Shown here: positions 1-7,585 of the stretch, piece after piece
Numbering within the stretch: the first letter of the stretch is position 1
Layout of the letters: each line of letters opens with the position of its first letter
DNA from: Streptomyces sp. NRRL F-6492
Lineage (GTDB): Bacteria; Actinomycetota; Actinomycetes; Streptomycetales; Streptomycetaceae
Length of the DNA: 29,950 nucleotides
Assembly (NCBI RefSeq): GCF_001280125.1
Contig: NZ_LGEG01000270.1
Location: 1-29,950 of the forward strand
Reading direction: 5' to 3'
The notes under the pieces: model-generated
The model's database searches: none
What the model was told of the DNA's origin: nothing
What the model saw: the letters and a program-made list of their open reading frames with translations, nothing else
Made by a program: the position numbers and the translations under genes

Positions 1-4
1 GACC

Positions 5-26
5 GGTACGGAGCGGCTCCGTGACC
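5..26. terminator. small hairpin at left edge
   Basis: Bases 8-13 (acggag) pair perfectly with 17-22 (ctccgt) around a cgg loop. The outer ggt (5-7) can pair with acc (24-26) across a one-base bulge. It could be the 3' terminator of a gene lying left of the window, but there is no T-run and no gene is visible to assign it to. Bases 1-228 hold only this hairpin and the repeat array; I see no convincing coding region in them apart from the very end of the lipoprotein gene. Confidence 0.3.
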
Positions 27-57
27 TGGAGGGGTCCGCGCGCGGAACGGGAAGCAT

Positions 58-257
58 CCGTGCGAGGCGACGCGGGGTACGTCCGTGCGAGGCGACGCGG
101 GGTACGTCCGTGCGAGGCGACGCGGGGTACGTCCGTGCGAAGCGACGCGGGGCACGTCCGTGCGAGGCGACGCAGGGTACGTCCGTGCGAGGCGACGCAG
201 GGTACGTCCGTGCGGGGCCACGCGGGGCTCACCCGTGCGAGGCGACGCAGCGGGCGT
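58..257. repeat. eight-copy 25-bp tandem repeat
   Basis: Eight head-to-tail units of exactly 25 bp begin at 58, 83, 108, 133, 158, 183, 208 and 233. Each begins ccgtgcg and most continue aggcgacgc. Units 1-3 are identical, units 5 and 6 are identical to each other, unit 4 has two changes, and units 7 and 8 are the most diverged. There are no spacers, so it is not a CRISPR array. The unit has no stop codon in any frame on either strand, which explains the long meaningless open frames here. Because 25 is not a multiple of 3, each unit shifts frame. The last unit and part of unit 7 overlap the 3' end of the minus-strand lipoprotein gene. Confidence 0.95.
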
Positions 258-1893
258 CCGCCTCTCCCCCCGCGCAGAAGATTCCGTGCGGCCGGCCCGC
301 CACCGTCACCCGGATCGCGCTGTACGGCTCCCGTCGCAGTTCGACGGCCGCGTTCCGGCGGTAGCCCTCCTCGTCCGGCCTGTTCGTCGTCTCCAGGCGG
401 CCGCGGAGGCCTCCCCCGGCGTCGGGCGTGAGCTTCCCCGTCGCCTTTCCGCCCCACTCCGGCCCGTCGTCGCAGGGCGCCGGCTCCGTGGCGCAGTCCC
501 TGTACAGACGCCACCGGTAGGTGAACCGCCCCCCGGCGTCGATCGCCATGCTGCCGTGGCCCCAGCTCCAGGTCCCCACGAAGGGCGCGAGCCCCGACGG
601 CCGGCCGAGTGCGGGCCGGGCGCCGTAGCGGCCGATCCAGAGGCGCGTCGGCGAGGGTTCCTCGCTGTTGTCGGGCGCGGCTCCCACACCCAGCGCGATG
701 ACCGTTCCGTCGAGTTCCGCGGCGCCGTACAGGTCGTAGACCTCGTGGAAGAGGTTCTTCCCGGTCGGCGCCTTGGTCCAGCGCCGACCGTCCGCCGACG
801 TCCACAGGGCGCCGACGGGCTGCCCGTGGAGGGCGTCGAGGGCCCGGCCCGAGGCGATGTAGCCGCCGGCGACGGCGCTCACCCCGTTGACGGACTGGAG
901 CTTCCGCGGGGTGACCCCGTGGTCGGGGAGGCGGCCCACGTCCATCGGCTCGCCGGCGGTCCACGTCTCCTCGCCGCCGCGGCTCCAGAAGGTGGACACG
1001 TACGCACCCGGTTCCTCGTCCCCGCTCTCGGGGTGGCTGATCAGGACGCTGCCGCGGGGGCCCGTCGCCCCGGCGCCGTTCAGCTCTCCCCGGAAGAGCT
1101 CGGGACGGCTCTTCCAGGTCGTGCCGTCGCCGGAGGTGAGGACGACGCGCTTCGACGTGAACGCCCTGTCGGCGCACTGCGCGGACACGACGAAGCCGTG
1201 CGCGTCGGCGAGGACCGACACCTGGGGTCCCAGACGCGGCGACGCCGGGCAGGCCACCGCGTACGGCTGGCCGAATCCCGCGCCCTTCCCGGCGGTCCAC
1301 AGGCGCAGGGACTCTCCGCGGTAGGAGTCGTCGGAAGGTTCCCCCTCGCCGAACGGTCCGCCGTCGTGGGCGACCACGACGGTGCCCCGGGGGCCCTGCG
1401 CCAGGCCCAGCACCTCGTCGGACGGGCCGCCGCCGGCCAGGATCTCCGCGGGGCCCCACTTCCCCTTCCCGGTGGACCGCCACACCGCCGGTACGACCGT
1501 GCCGGCGTTCGGCGCGGTGCCGGCCAGGGTGGCGCCGTCGGCGGTCGCGGCGACGTGGTCCACGAACGCCGCTTCGGGGCCGGTCCCGTACCAGGTCCGG
1601 CCGTCCCGGGAACCGTAGAGCCCGCCCGTGCCCCGGTACGGGATGCCCAGGACGAGGAACTCCGTCGAGGTCGCGGTGACCTGGAGGGGCCGCAGGCCGC
1701 GGAAGACGTACGACGTGTCCTCCTGGGGCACCCGGACCCACTGGATGCTCGCGGGGTCCGGCTCGCGGTCCTTCCGGGAGTCCTCGGATCCCTGGCACGC
1801 CGGCACCAGGAGGAGGGCCGCCGTCACCGGGGCCAGGAGCCGTCCGCCGCGGCGGGGGCGGGACCGGCCCTGCGCGGCCGGTGCGGCGCGCAT
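229..1893 (-). CDS. secreted lipoprotein with Asp-box (BNR) propeller
   Basis: The 554-aa protein has a basic N-terminus, a hydrophobic stretch (residues 19-32) and a lipobox LVPAC with the lipidated Cys at 33, so it should be a surface lipoprotein. Asp-box motifs S-x-D-G-x-x-W occur at about 95-101, 254-260 and 366-372, with a weaker one near 304-311; this is the signature of sialidase-like beta-propellers. Asp boxes are structural only, and I see no evidence for sialidase catalysis. Residues about 437-545 form a separate beta-rich domain with paired cysteines, beginning FVGTWSWGHG. The ATG overlaps the upstream stop by one base (TGATG) with ggggaagag as ribosome site, so it is translationally coupled to the upstream gene. 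The last residues are encoded by tandem-repeat DNA. Substrate unknown. Confidence 0.85.
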   Translation of the reverse strand: MRAAPAAQGRSRPRRGGRLLAPVTAALLLVPACQGSEDSRKDREPDPASIQWVRVPQEDTSYVFRGLRPLQVTATSTEFLVLGIPYRGTGGLYGSRDGRTWYGTGPEAAFVDHVAATADGATLAGTAPNAGTVVPAVWRSTGKGKWGPAEILAGGGPSDEVLGLAQGPRGTVVVAHDGGPFGEGEPSDDSYRGESLRLWTAGKGAGFGQPYAVACPASPRLGPQVSVLADAHGFVVSAQCADRAFTSKRVVLTSGDGTTWKSRPELFRGELNGAGATGPRGSVLISHPESGDEEPGAYVSTFWSRGGEETWTAGEPMDVGRLPDHGVTPRKLQSVNGVSAVAGGYIASGRALDALHGQPVGALWTSADGRRWTKAPTGKNLFHEVYDLYGAAELDGTVIALGVGAAPDNSEEPSPTRLWIGRYGARPALGRPSGLAPFVGTWSWGHGSMAIDAGGRFTYRWRLYRDCATEPAPCDDGPEWGGKATGKLTPDAGGGLRGRLETTNRPDEEGYRRNAAVELRREPYSAIRVTVAGRPHGIFCAGGEADARCVASHG

Positions 1894-2720
1894 CAGCTCT
1901 TCCCCGGGCAGCGCGGTGACGACGCGGGCAGATGGCGGTAGCCCGCGTCCTCGTCGGGGACCGCGCACAGCGGGTCGGCGGCGGTGGTGGCGGTGTAGCG
2001 GAAGGGCTTGCCGTGGTCGTCCAGGACGACCTTCCCCTCGGACCCGCCGCTGCTCCAGTGGACGACGATGCGGAACTCCGTGTCGTACTTCATGGTCTTC
2101 GGGCTGATGACGAAATGTTCCGCGTCCCCCTCCTTGATGGCGTACGGCCATCCCGTGACCGCCTTCTTCGGGGCTTTCGGGCGGGGATCAGGGATGGGCA
2201 CCAGGGGGGAGTCGTCGACGTCGAGGTCGACTTCGAAGGCGCGGACGGGGACGTCCGACGCGCAGACGGCGGCCAGATGCGCTCCCTCGACGGGCGGGCG
2301 CCGGGAAACGACCACCGTGCGTGCCCCGGTCAGGATGATCTCCTCCCGGGTGGTCCCCTGGAGGATGGCCACGATGACGCTTCCGTCGGCCTGGACGCCG
2401 CCGCGGGGAAACGCGCGCACCACGGGCAGTCCCCCGGCTCCGACGTCGAGGCCGGGAACGACGGCCGAGTCGCCGCATTCCCAGTTGTTCGTGGTGGATT
2501 CGGCCACGGCTTCGGTCTTCACCTTGCCGTCATCGTCCTGCCGGGCGGCGAGGACGCCGCCCACCGTCGCGAGGACGGCGAGAACGGGCAGGCCGACGAG
2601 GAACAACCACCTTTTGCGCGGTGGAGGGTTGACGACGCTCCCGATCTGGGTGACATCGCCGTAGACCCTTCCCCTGAGGTCGTTGCGGATGCCGGAGTCC
2701 TCCTCGGGCCGCAGGTCCAT
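1893..2720 (-). CDS. single-pass membrane protein with N-terminal G-V-G-Q motif
   Basis: The 275-aa protein is of unknown function. Residues 1-37 are predicted cytoplasmic and contain RNDLRGRVYGDVTQIG (12-27), a motif also found twice in the next gene upstream. A basic RKR precedes one transmembrane helix at about 38-59. The remaining 215 residues should be extracytoplasmic and carry four cysteines (about 82, 163, 250 and 271), suggesting disulphides. A proline-rich linker (about 179-190) divides the outer part in two. The ATG has gaggagaggg upstream. The stop overlaps the lipoprotein start by one base, so the two are made together and may form a complex. I do not recognise a named family for the outer domain. 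Confidence 0.85.
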   Translation of the reverse strand: MDLRPEEDSGIRNDLRGRVYGDVTQIGSVVNPPPRKRWLFLVGLPVLAVLATVGGVLAARQDDDGKVKTEAVAESTTNNWECGDSAVVPGLDVGAGGLPVVRAFPRGGVQADGSVIVAILQGTTREEIILTGARTVVVSRRPPVEGAHLAAVCASDVPVRAFEVDLDVDDSPLVPIPDPRPKAPKKAVTGWPYAIKEGDAEHFVISPKTMKYDTEFRIVVHWSSGGSEGKVVLDDHGKPFRYTATTAADPLCAVPDEDAGYRHLPASSPRCPGKS

Positions 2721-2779
2721 ACGTCTGCCCTCTCCTCGCCGGTGACCGTTCCCCTCACGCGGACGCGTGGCTCAGGCGG

Positions 2780-3211
2780 TCACTCGTCCGTCCGCCCGCC
2801 GACGGGGGGCGGGGCGTCGCCGAAGGTGTCGCGGGACTGCGTCAGGTCGCCCCGCACCGTCGAGTTCTCCACCGAGTTGGAGACGCCGCCGGCGTGCGGG
2901 GCCCTCCCGTGGGAACCCCGTCCGGCCGTCGCGTCCCTTGCCTGGCGGACCGATCCCTCCACCGTCGCGTCGCGGACGACGTTGGTGACGTCCCCGTGGT
3001 GTCCGGCGGGCGGACCGGAAGGGGTCCGGCGGGTCTGCACCGTTCCGTAGGCGGCGAGCGCCAGGCCGGCGATTCCCACGAACACTCCGATGACACTGGC
3101 CAGGCGGTCGGCGGACTCCAGACCGGAACGGACGAAGAACACTCCCAGGGCGATCAGGCCGAGGCCGCCCAGAACCGCCCCGGCCCATGCCCGTACACGC
3201 CGCGATGTCAC
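2780..3211 (-). CDS. two-TM protein with two cytoplasmic G-V-G-Q motifs
   Basis: The 143-aa protein is of unknown function and starts at GTG, with ggggagg seven bases upstream. Two hydrophobic helices (about 9-27 and 37-57) form a hairpin with both ends inside. The soluble tail holds two copies of a short pattern: TNVVRDATVEGSVRQARD (76-93) and SNSVENSTVRGDLTQSRD (111-128). Both match N-x-[LV]-x2-x-[TR/V]-x-G-x-[VL]-x-Q and are separated by a glycine/histidine-rich linker. The following gene carries one more copy, and the gap to it is 59 bp, so the three genes are probably one transcript. The region 3212-3401 upstream contains an AT-richer patch (3275-3292) that may hold the promoter, but no clear hexamers. 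Confidence 0.8.
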   Translation of the reverse strand: MTSRRVRAWAGAVLGGLGLIALGVFFVRSGLESADRLASVIGVFVGIAGLALAAYGTVQTRRTPSGPPAGHHGDVTNVVRDATVEGSVRQARDATAGRGSHGRAPHAGGVSNSVENSTVRGDLTQSRDTFGDAPPPVGGRTDE

Positions 3212-3401
3212 AGCGCCCTCCCCGTTCGACGAGCTCCGGCGCCCATTCTGGCCCGGCCGCGGCTCCGGTGTTCCGCGAATTCTCCAATTTGCTCCACCGC
3301 TCACCGCGTTCGTCCGGTCACCGGGCCCCGCCGGTGCGAGCGGGGCGCGACCGCACTCCGTTCCGACCGGCGGGACGGCGTGTCCACCTTCCGAGACACC
3401 G

Positions 3402-3430
3402 TTGACCCGGTGCGGGGCGGCCGCTACGTT
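3402..3430 (+). promoter_or_regulatory. promoter of the sulfonate operon leader
   Basis: TTGACC (3402-3407) and TACGTT (3425-3430) are separated by exactly 17 bp, a good vegetative promoter. The start codon of the leader peptide lies only six bases beyond the -10 box, so transcription should begin at or next to the A of ATG, giving a leaderless mRNA. Just upstream, GTGTC (3380-3384) and GACAC (3395-3399) form an inverted repeat that abuts the -35 box and could be an operator. Confidence 0.75.
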
Positions 3431-3436
3431 CGCGCC

Positions 3437-3520
3437 ATGTTGCGTACAGCCCTGCTCACCACGCGCGGTCACATCGACCTGCTGCGGGTGGCCTCCGCCG
3501 CGTGTCGTCGCGGCCGCTGA
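3437..3520 (+). CDS. 27-aa sulfur-operon leader peptide
   Basis: The peptide begins MLRTALLTTRG and continues HIDLLRVASAACRRGR. It matches the short actinobacterial leader-peptide pattern R-x-HIDLxRVxSAxC found ahead of sulfur-assimilation genes in Streptomyces. There is no Shine-Dalgarno site, and the ATG is where transcription should start, so translation is probably leaderless. A single Cys codon (TGT) near the end is followed by two Arg codons, which fits ribosome stalling when charged tRNA-Cys is short. It lies 120 bp before ssuC, with a hairpin in between. Function is inferred from family and position; the peptide itself probably has no other role. Confidence 0.82.
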   Translation: MLRTALLTTRGHIDLLRVASAACRRGR

Positions 3521-3575
3521 CGCCCTTTCACCGCTCTTCGCCTGCTCCGACCGACGCTCTGACCGCCGTGTGCGC

Positions 3576-3600
3576 GCGCCCGTTCCGCGCCCACGGGCGC
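3576..3600 (+). promoter_or_regulatory. candidate attenuator hairpin before ssuC
   Basis: gcgcccgt (3576-3583) and acgggcgc (3593-3600) form a perfect 8-bp GC stem with a 9-base loop, between the leader-peptide stop and ssuC. No T-run follows, so if it attenuates it would do so by pausing, Rho action or masking rather than as a classic intrinsic terminator. Confidence 0.5.
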
Positions 3601-3640
3601 TGACGCGTACCTTCACCGCCCCCTCCCCCCGGAGTCCGTC

Positions 3641-4516
3641 ATGACGGTCGACCATGCCCCACCCCCCTCGGCCCCTTCCGCGCCCGACATATCGGTTCTG
3701 CCCGATCCGGACGTCGAGTCCCTCACGCCCGCCCGGGGGTCCGGGCGCGGCTTCTCCGTCCCCCGCTGGCTGCGCCGGACCGTCGGACCGCTGCTGCTGC
3801 TCCTCGTCTGGCAACTGTCGAGCTCGGCCGGGGTGCTGCCGGCGGACGTGCTGGCCTCGCCGGGGACCATCGCCCGGGCGGCGGGCGAGCTGATCGGGGA
3901 CGGCACGCTGCCCCACGCGATGGGCGTCTCGCTGCGGCGCGTCGCCGTGGGGCTGCTGCTCGGCGGGGCGGTGGGGATCGCGCTCGCCCTGGTGTCCGGG
4001 CTGTCGCGCCTCGGGGAGGACCTGGTCGACGCACCCGTGCAGATGCTGCGGACGGTGCCCTGGGTCGGGCTCATCCCGCTGTTCATCATCTGGCTGGGCA
4101 TCGGAGAGGCGCCGAAGATCGCGCTCATCGCCCTGGGCGTCGCCTTCCACCTCTATCTGAACGTGTACGCCGGGATCCGGGGCGTCGACGCCCAGCTCGT
4201 CGAGGCCGGCGAGTCCCTGGGGCTCGGCCGGTGGGGCCTGGTCCGGCACGTCGTCCTGCCGGGCGCGCTGCCCGGCGCCATGACCGGTCTGCGGTACTCC
4301 CTCGCCACCGCCTGGCTCGCGCTCGTCTTCGGCGAGTCGATCAACGCCGACGCCGGGATCGGCTTCCTCATGAACCAGGCCAGGGAGTTCTTCCGCACGG
4401 ACGTGATCGTCGTCTGCCTGGTCGTCTACGCCTTCCTCGGCCTGCTCGCCGACGCCCTCGTCCGCACTCTCGAAAGGCTGCTGCTGCAATGGCGACCGAC
4501 CTTCACCGGGCAGTGA
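3641..4516 (+). CDS. ssuC: sulfonate ABC transporter permease SsuC
   Basis: The 291-aa membrane subunit of an alkanesulfonate importer belongs to the BPD_transp_1 family. A disordered proline-rich cytoplasmic N-terminus (about 1-40) precedes hydrophobic helices from about residue 47 onward. The EAA loop that docks on the ATPase is clear from residue 188 (EAGESLGLGRWGLVRHVVLP). The SPGTIARA and WLALVFGE segments are typical of the SsuC/TauC/NrtB group. The ATG has ggag ten bases upstream. The end overlaps ssuB by 28 bp, so the two are co-translated. Specificity for sulfonates rather than taurine or nitrate is inferred mainly from the neighbouring ssuD. Confidence 0.93.
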   Translation: MTVDHAPPPSAPSAPDISVLPDPDVESLTPARGSGRGFSVPRWLRRTVGPLLLLLVWQLSSSAGVLPADVLASPGTIARAAGELIGDGTLPHAMGVSLRRVAVGLLLGGAVGIALALVSGLSRLGEDLVDAPVQMLRTVPWVGLIPLFIIWLGIGEAPKIALIALGVAFHLYLNVYAGIRGVDAQLVEAGESLGLGRWGLVRHVVLPGALPGAMTGLRYSLATAWLALVFGESINADAGIGFLMNQAREFFRTDVIVVCLVVYAFLGLLADALVRTLERLLLQWRPTFTGQ

Positions 4517-5220
4517 CCGTCCGGGGTCTCACCCGCTCCTTCGACGGACGTCCCGTGGTCGACGGGCTCGATCTGTCCCTCCACGCCGGGCAGTTCACCG
4601 CGCTGCTCGGACACAGCGGCTGCGGCAAGTCCACGCTGCTGCGCGTCCTGGCCGGGCTCGACCGGGAGATATCCGGCACCGTCCTCGTCCCGCGCCGCCG
4701 CGCCGTCGCCTTCCAGGCGCCGCGCCTCATGCCCTGGAAGAAGGTCTGGCGCAACGTGCTGCTCGGCCTTCCGGGCAAGCCGGGCCGGGAGGTCGCCGAG
4801 AAGGCCCTGTCCGAGGTCGGCCTCGGCGAGCGCTCGGGCGCCTGGCCGAAGACCCTCTCCGGCGGCGAGGCCCAACGCGCTTCCCTCGCCAGGGCGTTGG
4901 TACGGGACCCGGACCTGCTGCTGCTCGACGAGCCGTTCGGCGCGCTCGACGCGCTCACCCGGATCAAGGCGCAGCGCCTGGTGGCCGAGCTGTGGCAGCG
5001 GCGCGGCTGCACGGTCCTGCTCGTCACGCACGACGTGGACGAGGCGCTGCTGCTCGCGGACCGCGCGCTCGTGATGCGGGACGGCGTCATCGCGTACGAC
5101 ACCGCCGTCGACCTGGACCGGCCCCGCTCCCCCGGCGATCCCGCGCTGGCCGCGCTCCGCACCCGTCTGCTCGCCGAACTCGGCGTCGGGGAGCGGGAGT
5201 CCGTCGAGAAGACGGCCTGA
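4489..5220 (+). CDS. ssuB: sulfonate ABC transporter ATPase SsuB
   Basis: The 243-aa nucleotide-binding subunit energises sulfonate import with SsuC. Walker A is GHSGCGKST (41-49). The signature is LSGGEAQR (123-130), Walker B is LLLLDEP (143-149), and the switch histidine is 181 in VTHDVDEAL. The Q-loop region reads FQAPRLMPWKKV, as in SsuB/TauB proteins. The start lies inside the end of ssuC (28-bp overlap), preceded by gaaagg about 12 bases upstream. Length is slightly below the E. coli protein. The C-terminal tail after the core fold is short and charged. Confidence 0.94.
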   Translation: MATDLHRAVTVRGLTRSFDGRPVVDGLDLSLHAGQFTALLGHSGCGKSTLLRVLAGLDREISGTVLVPRRRAVAFQAPRLMPWKKVWRNVLLGLPGKPGREVAEKALSEVGLGERSGAWPKTLSGGEAQRASLARALVRDPDLLLLDEPFGALDALTRIKAQRLVAELWQRRGCTVLLVTHDVDEALLLADRALVMRDGVIAYDTAVDLDRPRSPGDPALAALRTRLLAELGVGERESVEKTA

Positions 5221-5287
5221 TCCCCGTTCCCGCACACGCCCCGACCCCCGTACGCACCCCCATACGCACCCCCGAGGAGAGAAACCC

Positions 5288-6319
5288 GTGAAGTCCTTCC
5301 GCCCGTCCGTCGCCGCCCTGCTCGTGCCGCTGGCCCTCCTCGCCTCCGCCTGCTCCGGCGCCTCCGCGGCCGGCGAGGCCTCGAACACCGACGGCAAGGG
5401 CTCCCTCGTCCTGAACGTCGGCGACCAGAAGGGCGGCGCCGAGGCCCTGCTGCGCGCCGCCGGCGAACTCGACGACCTGCCGTACCGCATCACCTGGTCG
5501 ACGTTCACCTCCGGCCCACCCCTCCTGGAGGCGGTGAACGCGAAAGCCGTCGACATCGGCTCCGTCGGCAACACCCCGCCCGTCTTCGCCGCCGGTGCCG
5601 GCTCGAAGATCACCGTGGTCGCCGCGAGCCACGGCGACCCGGCGGGCGAGGCGATCCTCGTCCCGAAGGACTCGCCGCTGCGCACCGCGCGGGACCTGAG
5701 GGGCAAGAAGGTCGCCGTCGCCCAGGGCAGCTCCGCCCACTTCCAGCTCGTCGCCTCCCTCGCGAAGGCCGGCCTGAAGCCGTCCGACGTCCAGGTCACC
5801 CTGCTCCAGCCGGCCGACGCCCTGGCCGCGTTCACCACCGGCAAGGTGGACGCGTGGGCCGTCTGGGACCCGTACACCTCCCAGGTCCTGCTCGGCGGGA
5901 AGGGCCGGGTCCTGACCGACGGGCGCGGGCTCGTCAACGGCCTCAACTTCCAGGTCGCCTCCCCCTCCGCGCTCGCAGACAAGGAGAAGGCCAAGGCCAT
6001 CGGCGACCTCGTCGAGCGGCTGCGCCGCGCCCAGGACTGGGTGTACGAGCACCCGGAGGAGTGGGCGAAGGCCTGGGCGAAGGAGACCGGCCTGCCGTAC
6101 GAGGTGGCCCTGGCCTCCGTGAAGCGCAGCAACGGCACGCGCGTCCCGGTCGCCCTCGACGGGGCGGCCATCGCCTCCGAGCAGAAGATCGCCGACACCT
6201 TCGCCGAACTCAAGCTGATCCCGCGGAAGTTCCGCTTCGCGGACTACGTGGACACCTGTTTCAACAAGGACCTGCCGCCGTCGACCACCGCGGCGCGCAG
6301 CTACGGAAAGGCCTCCTGA
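5288..6319 (+). CDS. ssuA: sulfonate-binding lipoprotein SsuA
   Basis: The 343-aa substrate-binding protein captures alkanesulfonates outside the membrane and feeds SsuBC. The signal peptide ends at the lipobox LLASAC, so Cys22 is lipidated, as usual for Gram-positive binding proteins. The body is a type 2 periplasmic-binding fold. The segment SGPPLLEAVNAKAVDIGSVGNTPPVFA (from about residue 78) and the WAVWDPYTS motif are typical of SsuA. It starts at GTG with gaggaga eight bases upstream. The 67-bp gap after ssuB holds a repeated cccccgtacgca-like string but no terminator. The stop overlaps the ssuD start by one base. Confidence 0.93.
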   Translation: MKSFRPSVAALLVPLALLASACSGASAAGEASNTDGKGSLVLNVGDQKGGAEALLRAAGELDDLPYRITWSTFTSGPPLLEAVNAKAVDIGSVGNTPPVFAAGAGSKITVVAASHGDPAGEAILVPKDSPLRTARDLRGKKVAVAQGSSAHFQLVASLAKAGLKPSDVQVTLLQPADALAAFTTGKVDAWAVWDPYTSQVLLGGKGRVLTDGRGLVNGLNFQVASPSALADKEKAKAIGDLVERLRRAQDWVYEHPEEWAKAWAKETGLPYEVALASVKRSNGTRVPVALDGAAIASEQKIADTFAELKLIPRKFRFADYVDTCFNKDLPPSTTAARSYGKAS

Positions 6320-7530
6320 TGAGCGTCCATCTGCACTGGTTCCTGCCGACCGGCGGCGACGGCCGGACCCTCGTCGACCGGCACGCCTACACGGACGGCG
6401 GGATCACCCGGGACCGGACCGTGTCCGGGGTGCGCGCGCCCGACATCGACTACCTCGTCCAGATCGCCAAGGCGGCCGAGCAGCTGGGCTTCGAGGCGGT
6501 GCTGACCCCGACCGGCACGTGGTGCGAGGACGCCTGGCTGACCACGGTCGCGCTCGCCCAGCACACCGAGCGGCTGAAGTTCCTGGTGGCGTTCCGGCCG
6601 GGGGTGATCTCGCCGGTGCTCGCGGCCCAGATGGCGTCCACGTACCAGCGGATCACCCGGGGGCGGCTGCTCCTCAACGTGGTGACCGGCGGCGACTCGG
6701 CCGAGCAGCGCCGCTTCGGCGACCACCTCGACCACGACCGGCGGTACGCGCGCACGGCCGAGTTCCTCTCGGTGGTGCGGGGGGTGTGGGGCGGGCGGCC
6801 GTACGACTTCGAGGGCGAGCACTTCCGCATCGAGGGCGGGCTCACGGCGCTTCCGCCGGACCCGCTGCCCGAGATCTTCTTCGGCGGCTCGTCCGAGGCG
6901 GCCGGGCCGGTGGCGGCGGAGCACGCGGACGTGTACCTGACGTGGGGCGAGCCGCCGTGGCAGGTCAAGGAGAAGATCGACTGGATCCGGCGGCTCGCGC
7001 AGGAGCGCGGCCGGACGGTCCGGTTCGGCATCCGGCTGCACACCATCTCCCGGGACTCGGCCCGCGAGGCCTGGGCGACCGCCGACCGGCTGCTCTCCGA
7101 CCTCGACGCCGAGACGGTCGCCTCCGCCCAGGAGCTCCTGGGCCGCAGCGAGTCGGTCGGCCAGCAGCGGATGCTGGCGCTGCACCAGGGCGGTGCGCTC
7201 GACCGCGACCGCCTGGAGATCTCGCCGAACCTGTGGGCGGGCGTGGGGCTGGTGCGGGGCGGGGCCGGGACCGCGCTCGTCGGCAGCCACGCCGACGTCG
7301 CGGACCGGATCGAGGAGTACCACGACCTGGGGGTGGAGCACTTCGTGCTGTCGGGCTACCCGCACCTGGAGGAGGCGTACTGGTTCGGCGAGGGCGTGAC
7401 GCCGGAGCTGGCGGCGCGCGGGCTGCTCCACACGGCCCCGGCCTCCCCGCTCCTCGGCGTCCCGGCGGCGAACGGGCGCCCGGCCTCGGCCCCGGGCGGC
7501 GCCCCGCTCCTCGTGCCGGGCGGGCGGTAG
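6319..7530 (+). CDS. ssuD: FMNH2-dependent alkanesulfonate monooxygenase SsuD
   Basis: The 403-aa cytoplasmic enzyme cleaves alkanesulfonates to aldehyde plus sulfite using FMNH2 and O2, freeing sulfur for cysteine synthesis. It is colinear with E. coli SsuD. The family's active-site residues are all present: Cys69 in PTGTWCEDAW, Arg239 and His241 in FGIRLHTI, Arg313 in LVRGGAGTAL, and Tyr347 in LSGYPHLEEAY. VVTGGDSAEQ and SPNLWAGVGLVRGG are also diagnostic. It is about 20 residues longer than the E. coli enzyme, through an insert near residues 21-40 and an Ala/Pro/Gly tail. TGATG coupling to ssuA shows it is part of the operon. The required FMN reductase (SsuE) is not encoded nearby. Confidence 0.96.
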   Translation: MSVHLHWFLPTGGDGRTLVDRHAYTDGGITRDRTVSGVRAPDIDYLVQIAKAAEQLGFEAVLTPTGTWCEDAWLTTVALAQHTERLKFLVAFRPGVISPVLAAQMASTYQRITRGRLLLNVVTGGDSAEQRRFGDHLDHDRRYARTAEFLSVVRGVWGGRPYDFEGEHFRIEGGLTALPPDPLPEIFFGGSSEAAGPVAAEHADVYLTWGEPPWQVKEKIDWIRRLAQERGRTVRFGIRLHTISRDSAREAWATADRLLSDLDAETVASAQELLGRSESVGQQRMLALHQGGALDRDRLEISPNLWAGVGLVRGGAGTALVGSHADVADRIEEYHDLGVEHFVLSGYPHLEEAYWFGEGVTPELAARGLLHTAPASPLLGVPAANGRPASAPGGAPLLVPGGR

Positions 7531-7537
7531 GAGCCAC

Positions 7538-7571
7538 GGGCGGGGGTGCGGGAAGATCCGCGCCCCCGCCC
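7538..7571 (+). terminator. 14-bp stem ending the ssu operon
   Basis: Bases 7538-7551 pair with 7558-7571 over 14 consecutive positions (one G-U pair) around a gaagat loop, eight bases after the ssuD stop. No T-run follows, which is common in high-GC actinobacteria. It separates ssuD from the next gene, whose start is only 15 bp further on, so some read-through is possible. Confidence 0.75.
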
Positions 7572-7585
7572 CGGTTGGTAGAAGC

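Noticed and set aside
58..257. CRISPR-like array
   Set aside because: The 25-bp units are directly abutting with no spacers, and there are no cas genes.
229..1893. Sialidase enzyme
   Set aside because: Asp boxes are structural and occur in many propellers; no FRIP motif or catalytic Arg triad could be identified.
85..1941. Long plus-strand open frame antisense to the lipoprotein gene
   Set aside because: Compositional shadow: Arg/Pro/Gly-rich translation, no domain, and the minus strand has a lipobox, Asp boxes and proper ribosome sites.
7531..7585. Riboswitch before the flavin monooxygenase
   Set aside because: The region is almost entirely one simple 14-bp hairpin, too short and simple for a known riboswitch; a terminator is the better reading.
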